DNA from: Armatimonadota bacterium
GTDB lineage: Bacteria > Armatimonadota > DTGP01 > JAKQQT01
Length of the DNA: 64,000 nucleotides
NCBI GenBank assembly: GCA_036504095.1
Contig: DASXVS010000013.1
Span: 1 to 64,000, forward strand
Direction: 5' to 3'
Part shown: positions 25,114-33,039 of the stretch, piece by piece
How the letters are laid out: each line of letters begins with the position of its first letter
Numbering within the stretch: position 1 is the first letter of the stretch
Notes under the pieces: model-generated
Databases searched by the model: none
What the model was told of the DNA's origin: nothing
Seen by the model: the letters and a program-made list of their open reading frames with translations, nothing else
Made by a program: the position numbers and the translations under genes

Positions 25114-25929
25114 TCACGTCTCCAATAACGCGTCGAGCCCGTACACCAGGCCGGAGCGTCCGCCGATCCGCCGGATCCCCAGCACCACACCGGGCATGAA
25201 CGATGACCGGTCCAGTGTGTCATGCCGAATCGTCAGCGTCTGGCCCTGGCCGCCGAAGATGACCTCCTGGCTGGCCACGAAGCCGGGCATTCGAATACTG
25301 TGGACCTTGATGCCCTCGAAGTCGCCGCCGCGGGCTCCTTCAAGGATCACTTTCTGCGTTGCATCGGGCGATGCGCCGGTCCGGGCCGCCGCCACTATCT
25401 CGGCGGTTTTCATCGCCGTACCGCTGGGCGCATCGAGCTTCTTATTGTGATGCATCTCGATGATCTCGCAGTCCGGCATGTGGCGGGCGGCCGCCTTAAC
25501 GAACTGCATCATCAGCACGGCGCCGATCGCAAAGTTCGGCGCCACCAGGCATCGCGCATCGTTTGTTGAGCACAACTGGCGGATCTCCGTGAGATCGGCG
25601 TCGGTCAGGCCCGTCGTGCCCACAACGGCGTTGACGCCGTCGCCCAGCACCAACCTGAGGTTATCCATCACGGAAGCCGGTTGCGTGAAGTCCACCACAA
25701 CGTCCGGGGTTGTCCGGTATAGAGCGTCGGACAAACCGGGCTGCACGTCCACGCCGAGGCGCCCGACCCCGGCCAGAACGCCGGCATCCGTGTCCGGATT
25801 CGCTGCCGCAAAGGACGGATCAATAGCGGCGACCACTTCCATGTCGGCCTCGGCCGAGATGGCCCGGACCACTTCACGCCCCATTCGCCCCGCTGCGCCG
25901 GTCACCAACACTTTCAACTTGTTTGCCAT
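25114..25929 (-). CDS. dapB: 4-hydroxy-tetrahydrodipicolinate reductase
   Basis: Third step towards DAP. 271 residues with nucleotide loop VTGAAGRMGREV, active-site EMHHNKKLDAPSGTA, and VVGTTGLTDADL. Two ATGs (25947, 25929) are possible; I use the second, where the conserved LKVLVTGAAG begins shortly after. Gaps of 87 and 93 bp to its neighbours fit one operon with asd, dapA and dsrE. Confidence 0.95.
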   Translation of the reverse strand: MANKLKVLVTGAAGRMGREVVRAISAEADMEVVAAIDPSFAAANPDTDAGVLAGVGRLGVDVQPGLSDALYRTTPDVVVDFTQPASVMDNLRLVLGDGVNAVVGTTGLTDADLTEIRQLCSTNDARCLVAPNFAIGAVLMMQFVKAAARHMPDCEIIEMHHNKKLDAPSGTAMKTAEIVAAARTGASPDATQKVILEGARGGDFEGIKVHSIRMPGFVASQEVIFGGQGQTLTIRHDTLDRSSFMPGVVLGIRRIGGRSGLVYGLDALLET

Positions 25930-26016
25930 ATGCGTATGTCCCGTCATGTCCAGTGGTGCATCCGGCGTTCACCCCGCCCGTTTCGTAGCGTCATTCCGGC
26001 TGCCGGTCCGCCGCCG

Positions 26017-27258
26017 TCACGCCTCTGCGCTGCCTTCATGCTCCGGCCCGATCACCGTGAGGCTCCATTCGTCCTCGTTCAACACGCGGTCTGCCACAGC
26101 CTTCACGTCGTCGTGCGTTACGGACATCACCTTCTCGACAACCTCTTCCATCGGGATGACGCGGTCGAAGTACATCTGCGATTTCGCCATTCGGCTCATA
26201 CGGCTGCTCATGCTCTCAAGGCTGAGCACCAGCGCGCCCTTGATCTGGTTCTGCGCGCGCTGGAACTCGTCGGCGTTCAAGCCTTCCTTGCGCACGTGCC
26301 GGGCTTCCTGCCGGCACAGATCGAGCACGTCATCCAGAGTGTCCGGACTGGTGCCGGCGTAGATGGCGTAAAGGCCGGTATCCGCGTAACTGTGCGGGTA
26401 GGAGCCGACGCTGTATGCGAGGCCGCGCTTTTCCCGGATTTCCTGGAAGAGGCGGCTGCTCATTCCGCCGCCCACCGCTGCGTCCATCACCGCGAGGGCG
26501 TATTTTGTGTCGTCATATTGGTCGGGCCCCCTCGTTCCGATGCAGAAATGCACCTGTTCGGTGGTCCGCTCGTAGCGTACGTCCCGATTGGAGCCGTTCA
26601 AGGGCGCCGAAGGAAGGCTCTCCGCAGTGCCGCGCCGGCTGCCCAGCGTATCCTTGAACAGATCCACCACGTCCGCATGCTTCAGATTGCCCGAAGCCAC
26701 CACGTATGTGCGGTTCGGCTGGTACCAGCGGTTCATGTATGTTACGAGGTCATCCCTCTCTAACGCGCTGACCGTTTCCGGCGTTCCGATAACCGGCCGG
26801 CCGATCGGGTGGTCCGGGAACAGGTTCTGCACGAACAGATCGTGCACAAGTTCGTCCGGGGTATCCTGGTATCGCTTGATCTCCTCGAGGACGACGTTGC
26901 GCTCGCGGCCCAGTTCCTCGGGATCGAGCAGCGAGTTCAGGCACATGTCGGCCAACACGTCAGCGGCGACGGGAAGGTGCTCGCTCAGCACACGAGCGTA
27001 ATAGCACGTGTATTCCTTGTCCGTCCCCGCATTCAGCTGCCCGCCTACAAAATCCAGTTCCTGGGCAATCTGCAGCGCGGAACGCTTTTCGGTCCCTTTG
27101 AAGAGCATGTGCTCAATGAAATGGGAGATGCCGTTGTTGCGGGCATCTTCCTCGCGCGACCCCACCTTGAACCACAAGCCCAGACTAACCGACTGGACGT
27201 AGGTGACTTCCTCAGTGACGATGGTGACGCCGTTATCGAGTTTCGTGGTTTCAACCAT
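26017..27258 (-). CDS. M16 family zinc peptidase (processing-peptidase beta-like)
   Basis: 413 residues. Inverted zinc motif His46-x-x-Glu49-His50 in GISHFIEHMLFKGT, followed by ELDFVGGQLNAGTDKEYTCYY and GRERNVVLEEI, as in MPP-beta/YmxG. Bacterial YmxG-like genes often lie near pnp or dap genes, as here near dapB. The ATG 27258 starts the conserved TKLDNGVTIVTE; GGAGGAGG is rather far (14 nt). The 57-codon upstream extension is not convincing. Substrate unknown. Confidence 0.9.
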   Translation of the reverse strand: MVETTKLDNGVTIVTEEVTYVQSVSLGLWFKVGSREEDARNNGISHFIEHMLFKGTEKRSALQIAQELDFVGGQLNAGTDKEYTCYYARVLSEHLPVAADVLADMCLNSLLDPEELGRERNVVLEEIKRYQDTPDELVHDLFVQNLFPDHPIGRPVIGTPETVSALERDDLVTYMNRWYQPNRTYVVASGNLKHADVVDLFKDTLGSRRGTAESLPSAPLNGSNRDVRYERTTEQVHFCIGTRGPDQYDDTKYALAVMDAAVGGGMSSRLFQEIREKRGLAYSVGSYPHSYADTGLYAIYAGTSPDTLDDVLDLCRQEARHVRKEGLNADEFQRAQNQIKGALVLSLESMSSRMSRMAKSQMYFDRVIPMEEVVEKVMSVTHDDVKAVADRVLNEDEWSLTVIGPEHEGSAEA

Positions 27259-27443
27259 AGTGCGTGTTGGCCCCTCCTCCGGGGCGATTCTGTCAATTAC
27301 CGGTTCTTTCAATATATGGGCAGGCTCGCAGTATGGGCAAGGCGCAGACCAGGAGGTCGCTACCTTACGGGGCGTGGCGGGCGCGACCTCCGGGGGCAAT
27401 GTATCGTCTAAGAGTCGATATTCCTGCACGAAAGGGAACAGGC

Positions 27444-28847
27444 ATGAGAACTGAACTGATCCTGGCCGCGGCGCTTATCGCCGGGCTCGCCGCAGCGGCC
27501 GCCAACGCCGCCCCACGTACGGACATACCCATCAAACACTTCGTCTACATCATTCAAGAAAACATTACCTTCGACCATTACTTCGGCACTTACCCCGGCG
27601 CCGACGGTATTCCGAAAGGCGCCAGATTCGCCTACAAACCGGACGGGCCGAAAGAGGTTGCCCCGTTCCACCTGGCGCAGACTTCCATTCCCCGCGACCT
27701 GAACCATTCGTGGCAGGCCGCGCACGTGGCGTACAACGGCGGGAAGATGGACGGGTTCCTGTGGGCGGAATGGCCGCGGGCCCTGGCGTACTATTGGAAA
27801 GGAAAACTCCCGGAGCCTGATCCTGAGGACGTCTTCCCGATTCCCGGGATTCCGCGCCAGCCCGTGCGCCGCCCGGCGGCTGCCGCCAGGGGGGCGGTGG
27901 GTGAAGGCGCGGCCGTCGCGGGCGGTCAGGCGAACGCCGGAGCGTTGGCCCGCAACACGCCACCGCAGGCGCCGACGCCAAAGTGGGTCCTCAATACCCT
28001 TTCGTACTACGACTACCGCGAGATTCCCAACTACTGGGAGTATGCGCGGCGTTTCACTTTGTGCGACGCGTTCTTCTCATCCCTGGCCGGACCCAGCGAG
28101 CCGAACCACCTTTACACCGTTGCCGCCCAGTCCGGCGGGCTTGTGAATAACCCCATGCGGGATGTTGCCGGCCAGGAAGGCGTCTACGATTTCCCGACGA
28201 TGGCCGAGCTGCTCTCCGGTTCCGGCGTGACATGGAAGTATTACGATCAGAAGCCCAACCCGAAGAAGCAATCACTCTGGAACCCACTTCCGGGTTTCAA
28301 GGCGTTCCAGAAAGATCCGAAACTGATGGATCACCTCGTATCGCTGGACGAATTCGCCAGGGATATCCAAACCGGTAATCTTCCGGAAGTGTCGTGGATC
28401 GTACCCATCGGCGCCGACAGCGAGCATCCGCCGGCAGACTCCGCCCGCGGCATGTGGCATGTGACCGGCCTTGTAAACGAGGTCATGAAGAGCAAGTACT
28501 GGGACGATACCGCGATCATCGTGACGTGGGACGATTACGGCGGGTTCTATGACCACGTGAAGCCGCCGACCGTGGACGCGTACGGTTTCGGCCCGCGAGT
28601 GCCGGCCCTGGTGATCTCCGCCTGGTCAAAGCCCGGCCACGTGAACCACACGACGTTCGACTTTACCTCACCGCTGAAACTGATCGAGACGAAATTCGGC
28701 CTGAAGCCCCTCACGGACCGGGATCGAAAGTCGAAAGACATGCTGAACTGCTTCGACTTCAAACAGAAACCGCTGAACCCGGTCGTCATCACCAGCGACA
28801 CCAAACTGGACTTCAGCGACTTCGAATTGATGAAGCAGGAACGATGA
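27444..28847 (+). CDS. Secreted phosphoesterase (phospholipase C / acid phosphatase family)
   Basis: 467 residues with signal peptide (1-23). Family PF04185-like motifs run in order: [36 protein letters not shown] and [15 protein letters not shown], giving the metal ligands and nucleophile region. Residues about 120-180 hold an Ala/Gly-rich insert ([20 protein letters not shown]). It may cleave phospholipids or other phosphodiesters outside the cytoplasm. GAAAGGGA precedes the ATG; the frame is open upstream but those residues are not signal-like. It diverges from the M16 gene. Confidence 0.88.
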   Translation: MRTELILAAALIAGLAAAAANAAPRTDIPIKHFVYIIQENITFDHYFGTYPGADGIPKGARFAYKPDGPKEVAPFHLAQTSIPRDLNHSWQAAHVAYNGGKMDGFLWAEWPRALAYYWKGKLPEPDPEDVFPIPGIPRQPVRRPAAAARGAVGEGAAVAGGQANAGALARNTPPQAPTPKWVLNTLSYYDYREIPNYWEYARRFTLCDAFFSSLAGPSEPNHLYTVAAQSGGLVNNPMRDVAGQEGVYDFPTMAELLSGSGVTWKYYDQKPNPKKQSLWNPLPGFKAFQKDPKLMDHLVSLDEFARDIQTGNLPEVSWIVPIGADSEHPPADSARGMWHVTGLVNEVMKSKYWDDTAIIVTWDDYGGFYDHVKPPTVDAYGFGPRVPALVISAWSKPGHVNHTTFDFTSPLKLIETKFGLKPLTDRDRKSKDMLNCFDFKQKPLNPVVITSDTKLDFSDFELMKQER

Positions 28848-28879
28848 ACGAGGAATCCCGGACTCGGGATTCATCGTTC
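28839..28879. terminator. Hairpin between convergent phosphoesterase and methyltransferase genes
   Basis: GAACGATGAA plus TCCCG on the left pair with CGGGATTCATCGTTC on the right; a 7-nt bulge (CGAGGAA) interrupts the left arm. It overlaps the stop codon of the plus-strand gene. Confidence 0.65.
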
Positions 28880-29671
28880 TCGCGTGGCTTTGACGGAGAA
28901 CAGCAGCGCGATCTTCCCGTCGTGTTCCTTCAAGCGGTACTGGCCGTCTTCGCATTTCGTCACGAAGGGCGGATGCGGGACGGTTGAGTAGGGAAACTCG
29001 TGCAGGAAGTCGATTCGCAGGCCGGCGCCGATGAGGGCGTTCACCACGTCTGCCAGAGTGTGCGCCCAACCGTGCTCAACGCCCTTGATGGGTTCGTCCG
29101 TGGCGTACGAGCCAACGACTTCCTCCACCCAGGGCTCATCGGTGTGGAAGTACGGGAAAACCATTTCGAGGTCGGGTTCGCTGCCTTCATAGACGCAGCC
29201 CATCGGGTGGAAATCGACGATATGAAACGCGCCGCCGGGTTTGAGGAAATGGGCGATGACCTTCGCCCAGCGGGCAAGGTCCGGCAGCCAATAGATGGCT
29301 CCGTACGACGTGAAGACGATGTCAAATGCGCCGGACAGGTTGTTCGGCAGGTCATAGACGTCCGACAGGACGAAGGTTGCCGGAAGGCCGCAGGTTTCGG
29401 CGATGGAGCGCGCGGCCTCTATGGCCTTGGGAGAGAAATCCGCGCCTGTTGCGATCGCGCCGAGGCGCGCCCAGGAAAGAGTGTCCAGGCCGAAGTGGCA
29501 CTGCAGATGGAGGAGCGACTTGCCGGCTACATCGCCAACCTCGTCCAACTCTACGGAGTGCAGACGATTGCCGCCGGCGATGAAGGCCGGCACGTCGTAA
29601 TGCGGCCCCGAGACGTGCGCCTCCGCCCACTTATCCCACAAATCGCGGTTTGAAGCGATGTAATCGTCCAT
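28871..29671 (-). CDS. Class I SAM-dependent methyltransferase
   Basis: 266 residues. SAM-binding motif I is LLHLQCHFGLDTLSWAR, motif II region ATGADFSPKAIEAA, then DIVFTSYGAIYWLPDL and the FLKPGGAFHIVDFHP post-motif. This group is annotated as class I methyltransferase of unknown substrate. ATG 29671 is used; an upstream in-frame opening runs through the adjacent palindrome and is not credible. Confidence 0.88.
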   Translation of the reverse strand: MDDYIASNRDLWDKWAEAHVSGPHYDVPAFIAGGNRLHSVELDEVGDVAGKSLLHLQCHFGLDTLSWARLGAIATGADFSPKAIEAARSIAETCGLPATFVLSDVYDLPNNLSGAFDIVFTSYGAIYWLPDLARWAKVIAHFLKPGGAFHIVDFHPMGCVYEGSEPDLEMVFPYFHTDEPWVEEVVGSYATDEPIKGVEHGWAHTLADVVNALIGAGLRIDFLHEFPYSTVPHPPFVTKCEDGQYRLKEHDGKIALLFSVKATRER

Positions 29672-29684
29672 ACGGGAATACTGT

Positions 29685-29738
29685 CCACAGGGACACAGAG
29701 GCACAGAGATTGGACTCTGTGCCTCTGTGTCCCTGTGG
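29685..29738. repeat. Perfect 24-bp palindrome, CACAGAGGCACAGAG type
   Basis: A 24-bp arm beginning CCACAGGGACACAG and ending GGCACAGAG is followed by a 6-nt loop ATTGGA and its exact complement. It lies between two tandem minus-strand genes, 12 bp after the upstream gene's stop, and would form a very stable RNA hairpin. Confidence 0.9.
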
Positions 29739-29750
29739 TTGCGACTCTTC

Positions 29751-31190
29751 TTACACCGAATTGCACATGCCGGACTCCAGATACTTGATGGCATCTCTCG
29801 CCGAGTAGGAGTCATTCTCGTCCTTCATCAGGTGAGGGAGGAACGAGTAATCATCGCCCAGAGTGACGAGGGGGCGTTCGAAGTCGCCATCCTTGAATAC
29901 CTGGGGGAGGCCGATATCCGCCATGAGGCCGTTGCAGAGGCATTTGGTCCCTTCCGTCGCCTCCAGCTTTCCGCCCTTCGCGACGTAAACCTCGGTGGGT
30001 TCCGCCGAGCAGCGGTAGCCGATGGTCCCATCTTCCTTCTTGTACAGGGATTGCAGGTAGCCGATATCGCAGATGCGGGTGCGCGCCTCGAAGACCCCCT
30101 GGTCTGCAAGGGATCCCGGCAGCGCCGCGACCTTGAACGGGAAGCCGGACGAAGATGCGCGGGCATCGGTGACGATGTTCAGTTCCTTGCGGTATGCCGC
30201 GCGGCGGAGCTCCTTCCGGATAGCGGGAACCAGACCGGACTCGTCGCACAGCGCGAAGATGCTTCCGGCCTGGATGCCCTGCGCGCCCGTGGCCATCACT
30301 TCCTGCCACCGTTCCGGCTTCGCGTATGAGCCGGCCAGCCAGAAGGGCAGGTCAAGCTCGCGCATTTTGGCAAAGTCCACAAGGTCGCGTTCGCCGTAGA
30401 TGGGTTCGCCGCGTTCGTTGAACTGCGCCTTGCCGCGCGGCGGAGCGTTGTGGCCGCCCGCCGTGGGGCTCTCCACCACGAATCCGTTGACCACCCCTGA
30501 GGATTTGTTCTTGAGCATCAGTCCCAGCGTGGCGGACGAGATGATCGCCAGAAACTGCGGACGCTTGAGCGGCGCCGCACCCAGCGGGAGAATGGTGGAA
30601 GGGTCGAACGTCGAGCGAAAGTCGTCTTCAGGCCCGGCGCCGTCTACGGAAAGGCGATAGGAGGACGGCTGGTGAAGCGCCAGGGTGTCGAGCGCGCCGG
30701 GAATCTGGGTCGGGATGCCGGCGCCCATGAGGACGTAGGCGACGCCCGCCAACATGGCGCCGTACAGCGAAGGCAGGTGCTGCATCTGGATTTTCTCCAG
30801 GAGGTTCATGCCCACCGGGTTGTCGTGTCCCTCTCGCGCCAGCCAGACTTCGGTGAAACTCGCGCAGACGCATAGTTCGGTCAGCTCGCGCGGCGGCTTG
30901 ATGGTGAACTTCGGGAGCTGCCGGAAGCGTTCTTTCGCCGCCCTGCCGGCCTCGACGTAGTACTTCTTGAGCACACGCTGGGCGATCTCGGGCGTCGGAA
31001 AGTGCTCCAGGGCGCGCCGCATGTGTCCACCGATATCGCCGTTCTGCAGATTGCGGGCGAAAACCTGCGTGATGCCGACACCCGAGACGACGCCAAGGTG
31101 GCCAGTCTTGGACACCTCTCTGGCAAGCCTCCAGCCGGAGACGCCGATACCCATCCCTCCCTGTATCAGGCGGGGATTCCTTGACTCCAT
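29751..31190 (-). CDS. Nitronate monooxygenase / PfaD-like FMN enzyme
   Basis: 479 residues. N-terminal IQGGMGIGVSGWRLAREV, VSGVGITQVFARNLQ, GDIGGHMRRALEHFPTP and PVGMNLLEKIQMQHLPSLYG match the long nitronate monooxygenase/PfaD type, a TIM-barrel FMN fold with the phosphate loop in MATGAQGIQAGSIFALC. PfaD members act as trans enoyl reductases in polyunsaturated lipid synthases, but no PKS lies here, so the reaction is open. Cys-rich site near TKCLCNGLMADIGLPQ is conserved in the group. ATG 31190 preferred over TTG 31202. Confidence 0.85.
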   Translation of the reverse strand: MESRNPRLIQGGMGIGVSGWRLAREVSKTGHLGVVSGVGITQVFARNLQNGDIGGHMRRALEHFPTPEIAQRVLKKYYVEAGRAAKERFRQLPKFTIKPPRELTELCVCASFTEVWLAREGHDNPVGMNLLEKIQMQHLPSLYGAMLAGVAYVLMGAGIPTQIPGALDTLALHQPSSYRLSVDGAGPEDDFRSTFDPSTILPLGAAPLKRPQFLAIISSATLGLMLKNKSSGVVNGFVVESPTAGGHNAPPRGKAQFNERGEPIYGERDLVDFAKMRELDLPFWLAGSYAKPERWQEVMATGAQGIQAGSIFALCDESGLVPAIRKELRRAAYRKELNIVTDARASSSGFPFKVAALPGSLADQGVFEARTRICDIGYLQSLYKKEDGTIGYRCSAEPTEVYVAKGGKLEATEGTKCLCNGLMADIGLPQVFKDGDFERPLVTLGDDYSFLPHLMKDENDSYSARDAIKYLESGMCNSV

Positions 31191-31418
31191 ATCTTTATCC
31201 AACCTCGATCGTGTCCTATGTTACAGGGGCCGCACGCGCAACCCAATGGGGGTGCCATCTGAAATGATGCCGCCCACCCCATTATACGGCATAGAGGGGC
31301 TTAAGTACACGGGATTGTGACCGGGGAACTGAGGAAGCCGATGGAGCGTAGGAAAACACGGCCATTCACGAGGCCAAGAGGTCGAACGCCACGGCGGCCG
31401 CCGGATGGGTCTATTGCG

Positions 31419-31459
31419 GAAATGGGGAAACAAACCGGAGCGGTTCGTTTCCCCATTTC
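31419..31459. repeat. GAAATGGGGAAAC palindrome, copy C
   Basis: 19-bp arms with one mismatch (GAAATGGGGAAAC, then AAACCG) close a GAG loop. Nearly identical in sequence and position to the palindromes after the RCC1 gene and after pnp. Confidence 0.88.
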
Positions 31460-31506
31460 TTCATTTGTGGTCCCGTGTCGGGCACGGAGGCCCGACCTAC
31501 CGGGGA

Positions 31507-31548
31507 TTACTCACCCTTTTTGAGGCGGAAGCGGAAGCCCACCGGGCC
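31507..31548 (-). repeat. Copy of the last 14 pnp codons behind the beta-helix gene
   Basis: Directly after the TAG stop of the beta-helix gene, and in the same frame, the sequence reads GPVGFRFRLKKGE and a TAA stop. The true end of pnp reads GPVGFRFRPKKGE and TAA. One residue differs. Confidence 0.9.
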
Positions 31549-32760
31549 CTAAGGATTTGGTTCCAGGCCGGATACCTTGCGGGCGATGCGGACGGCATCC
31601 AGGAGGTCTATGGTTCCGCCGGGCAGAATGTCCAGCCGCGTATTGTCGGCTCCAATGGAAGCGAAGTAACCCGACCAAGTGGCGAGGGCTCGTCGGACAT
31701 CCCCGAGTACAAACGAAGACGGACCGACCACGCCGTACTCGTAGGCGCCCAAGTCCACGTGCGTTCCGATGACCCGTGGCTTGCCGTCCAGATCCAACTG
31801 GCCCAACGTTACCACGCTGTCGTCTCCCGCATCAATGCAAGGTGAGCCCGCGAGTAATCGGTAGCCGCCCGCCGTCCGGTTCACGAACAACGGATCCTGG
31901 CTGATATTCCCCTGTCCGGTAGGCGGTGTGTAGGCCGAATAGTCCCCTGCCGTGTTGCCGTAGACGTCGTTATGCGAGAACGTGGAGACCGTGTTGCCAA
32001 ACACGATCACACCGAAGGTGCCATTGTAGGCCACGATGTTGTTGATGAGATTGGCAGTGCCGCCAGGCACGTGTACACCGTCTCCTGCGTTGGACGCGAT
32101 CGTGTTGTTGGTCAGAGTAGACGTGCCGCGGGTCAGATACACGCCTATGTCTTGATTGCCAATGATAGCGTTGTTGGTGAGAGTGGCCGTGCCGGCGACG
32201 TATACGCCAACGCCGCGGTTGTTGTTGACAGTGTTGTTGGCAAGAGAGGCCGTGCCGAGATCGACAACGATGCCGCGATAACGGATGCCACTGACGGAGT
32301 TGTTTGTGATGGTTGCTGTAGTGCCGTACACATATACGCCGTAACCACAGTTTCGGATGTGGAAACCGTCCAGGGTGATGTTCAAACAGCGGCAGTTGAC
32401 CACTTTACTCACGCTATCTCCGCCTCCGTCGAGCACGGTTTCGTTCGCTCGCCAGTCCCTCTGGCTCCGTTGTGTCTCGGTCCCTGTAAAGCCGCCGTAC
32501 ATGGCCACGCCCGCTTGTGGCGTCAGGTCGGTCTCCGAGTACGTTCCCTGCGAAACCCATACTTCGTCGCCGCTGTTCGTGGCCCCGTCGAGTCCCGCTG
32601 TGACAGTCAGGAAGGCGGTGGACCATGCCGTCCCGTCATGCACAGATCCCGAGGCGTTCTTGTCAACGTAGACAACGGCGGCGGATGCCGGCAGGGCGGC
32701 GACCAGCAGCAATGGCGAGGACTGCACAACCGAAATGAACAGCGAGCGAAGATATCTCAT
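31549..32760 (-). CDS. Secreted right-handed beta-helix protein with dockerin-like C-terminus
   Basis: 403 residues: signal peptide (about 1-25), a choice-of-anchor style start VVYVDKNASGSVHDGTAWST, then many short parallel beta-helix coils rich in NNT and TLTNN steps (residues about 110-300). A DUF1565/PbH1-like fold is expected. The last 55 residues (DVRRALATWSGYF, then GTIDLLDAVRIARKVSGL) form the dockerin-like module shared by five proteins here. GTGAGG precedes the ATG. The stop is followed by a pnp-tail copy. Probably a surface glycan-binding or adhesion protein; no catalytic residues identified. Confidence 0.82.
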   Translation of the reverse strand: MRYLRSLFISVVQSSPLLLVAALPASAAVVYVDKNASGSVHDGTAWSTAFLTVTAGLDGATNSGDEVWVSQGTYSETDLTPQAGVAMYGGFTGTETQRSQRDWRANETVLDGGGDSVSKVVNCRCLNITLDGFHIRNCGYGVYVYGTTATITNNSVSGIRYRGIVVDLGTASLANNTVNNNRGVGVYVAGTATLTNNAIIGNQDIGVYLTRGTSTLTNNTIASNAGDGVHVPGGTANLINNIVAYNGTFGVIVFGNTVSTFSHNDVYGNTAGDYSAYTPPTGQGNISQDPLFVNRTAGGYRLLAGSPCIDAGDDSVVTLGQLDLDGKPRVIGTHVDLGAYEYGVVGPSSFVLGDVRRALATWSGYFASIGADNTRLDILPGGTIDLLDAVRIARKVSGLEPNP

Positions 32761-32946
32761 AGCACACCTCACGTGGGTTGGGGACGACCGCAACCCTTGT
32801 CAGTCGGCAGAGGGCGTCAGTTATCGGCAGCACTGGAGAGGAGTCTCGGAGAGCCACACGCGAGTGTTCGCGAAGTCCACGCTCTCTTGCTGTAAATCAT
32901 ATCACACCCGGTAGCTTTCTACAACTCGCAATTGGAGTAGTAACGC

Positions 32947-32988
32947 GGAAATGGGGAAACGACCACGTTGGTTCGTTTCCCAATTTCC
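32947..32988. repeat. GGAAATGGGGAAAC palindrome, copy B
   Basis: Arms GGAAATGGGGAAACGA and TCGTTTCCCAATTTCC pair with one mismatch. It lies just after the pnp-tail copy behind the RCC1 gene. Confidence 0.85.
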
Positions 32989-32997
32989 CTTCGCGCG

Positions 32998-33039
32998 TTC
33001 CTCGCCCTTTTTGGGGCGGATGCCGAAGCCTACCTGGCC
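32998..33039 (-). repeat. Copy of the last pnp codons behind the RCC1 gene
   Basis: Directly after the RCC1 TAG stop and in frame with it, the sequence reads GQVGFGIRPKKGEE, against GPVGFRFRPKKGE at the true pnp end. The final TAA has changed to GAA. Confidence 0.85.

Larger units (their letters stand above)
31191..31548. other. Intergenic region with palindrome and a copy of the pnp tail
   Basis: About 358 bp without a gene. The part 31191-31418 shows no feature I can support apart from the start region of the minus-strand oxidoreductase. 31419-31459 is a palindrome, 31478-31497 a small GTCGGGC/GCCCGAC hairpin, and 31507-31548 a copy of the last codons of pnp. Confidence 0.6.

Noticed and set aside
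27264-27443. N-terminal extension of the phosphoesterase from ATG-like codons at 27264
   Set aside because: The signal peptide and ribosome site support the ATG at 27444; upstream residues are shadow of the divergent M16 leader.
32998-33039. Separate small gene or readthrough extension after the RCC1 stop
   Set aside because: It is a copy of the pnp end; no independent start and TAG readthrough has no support.
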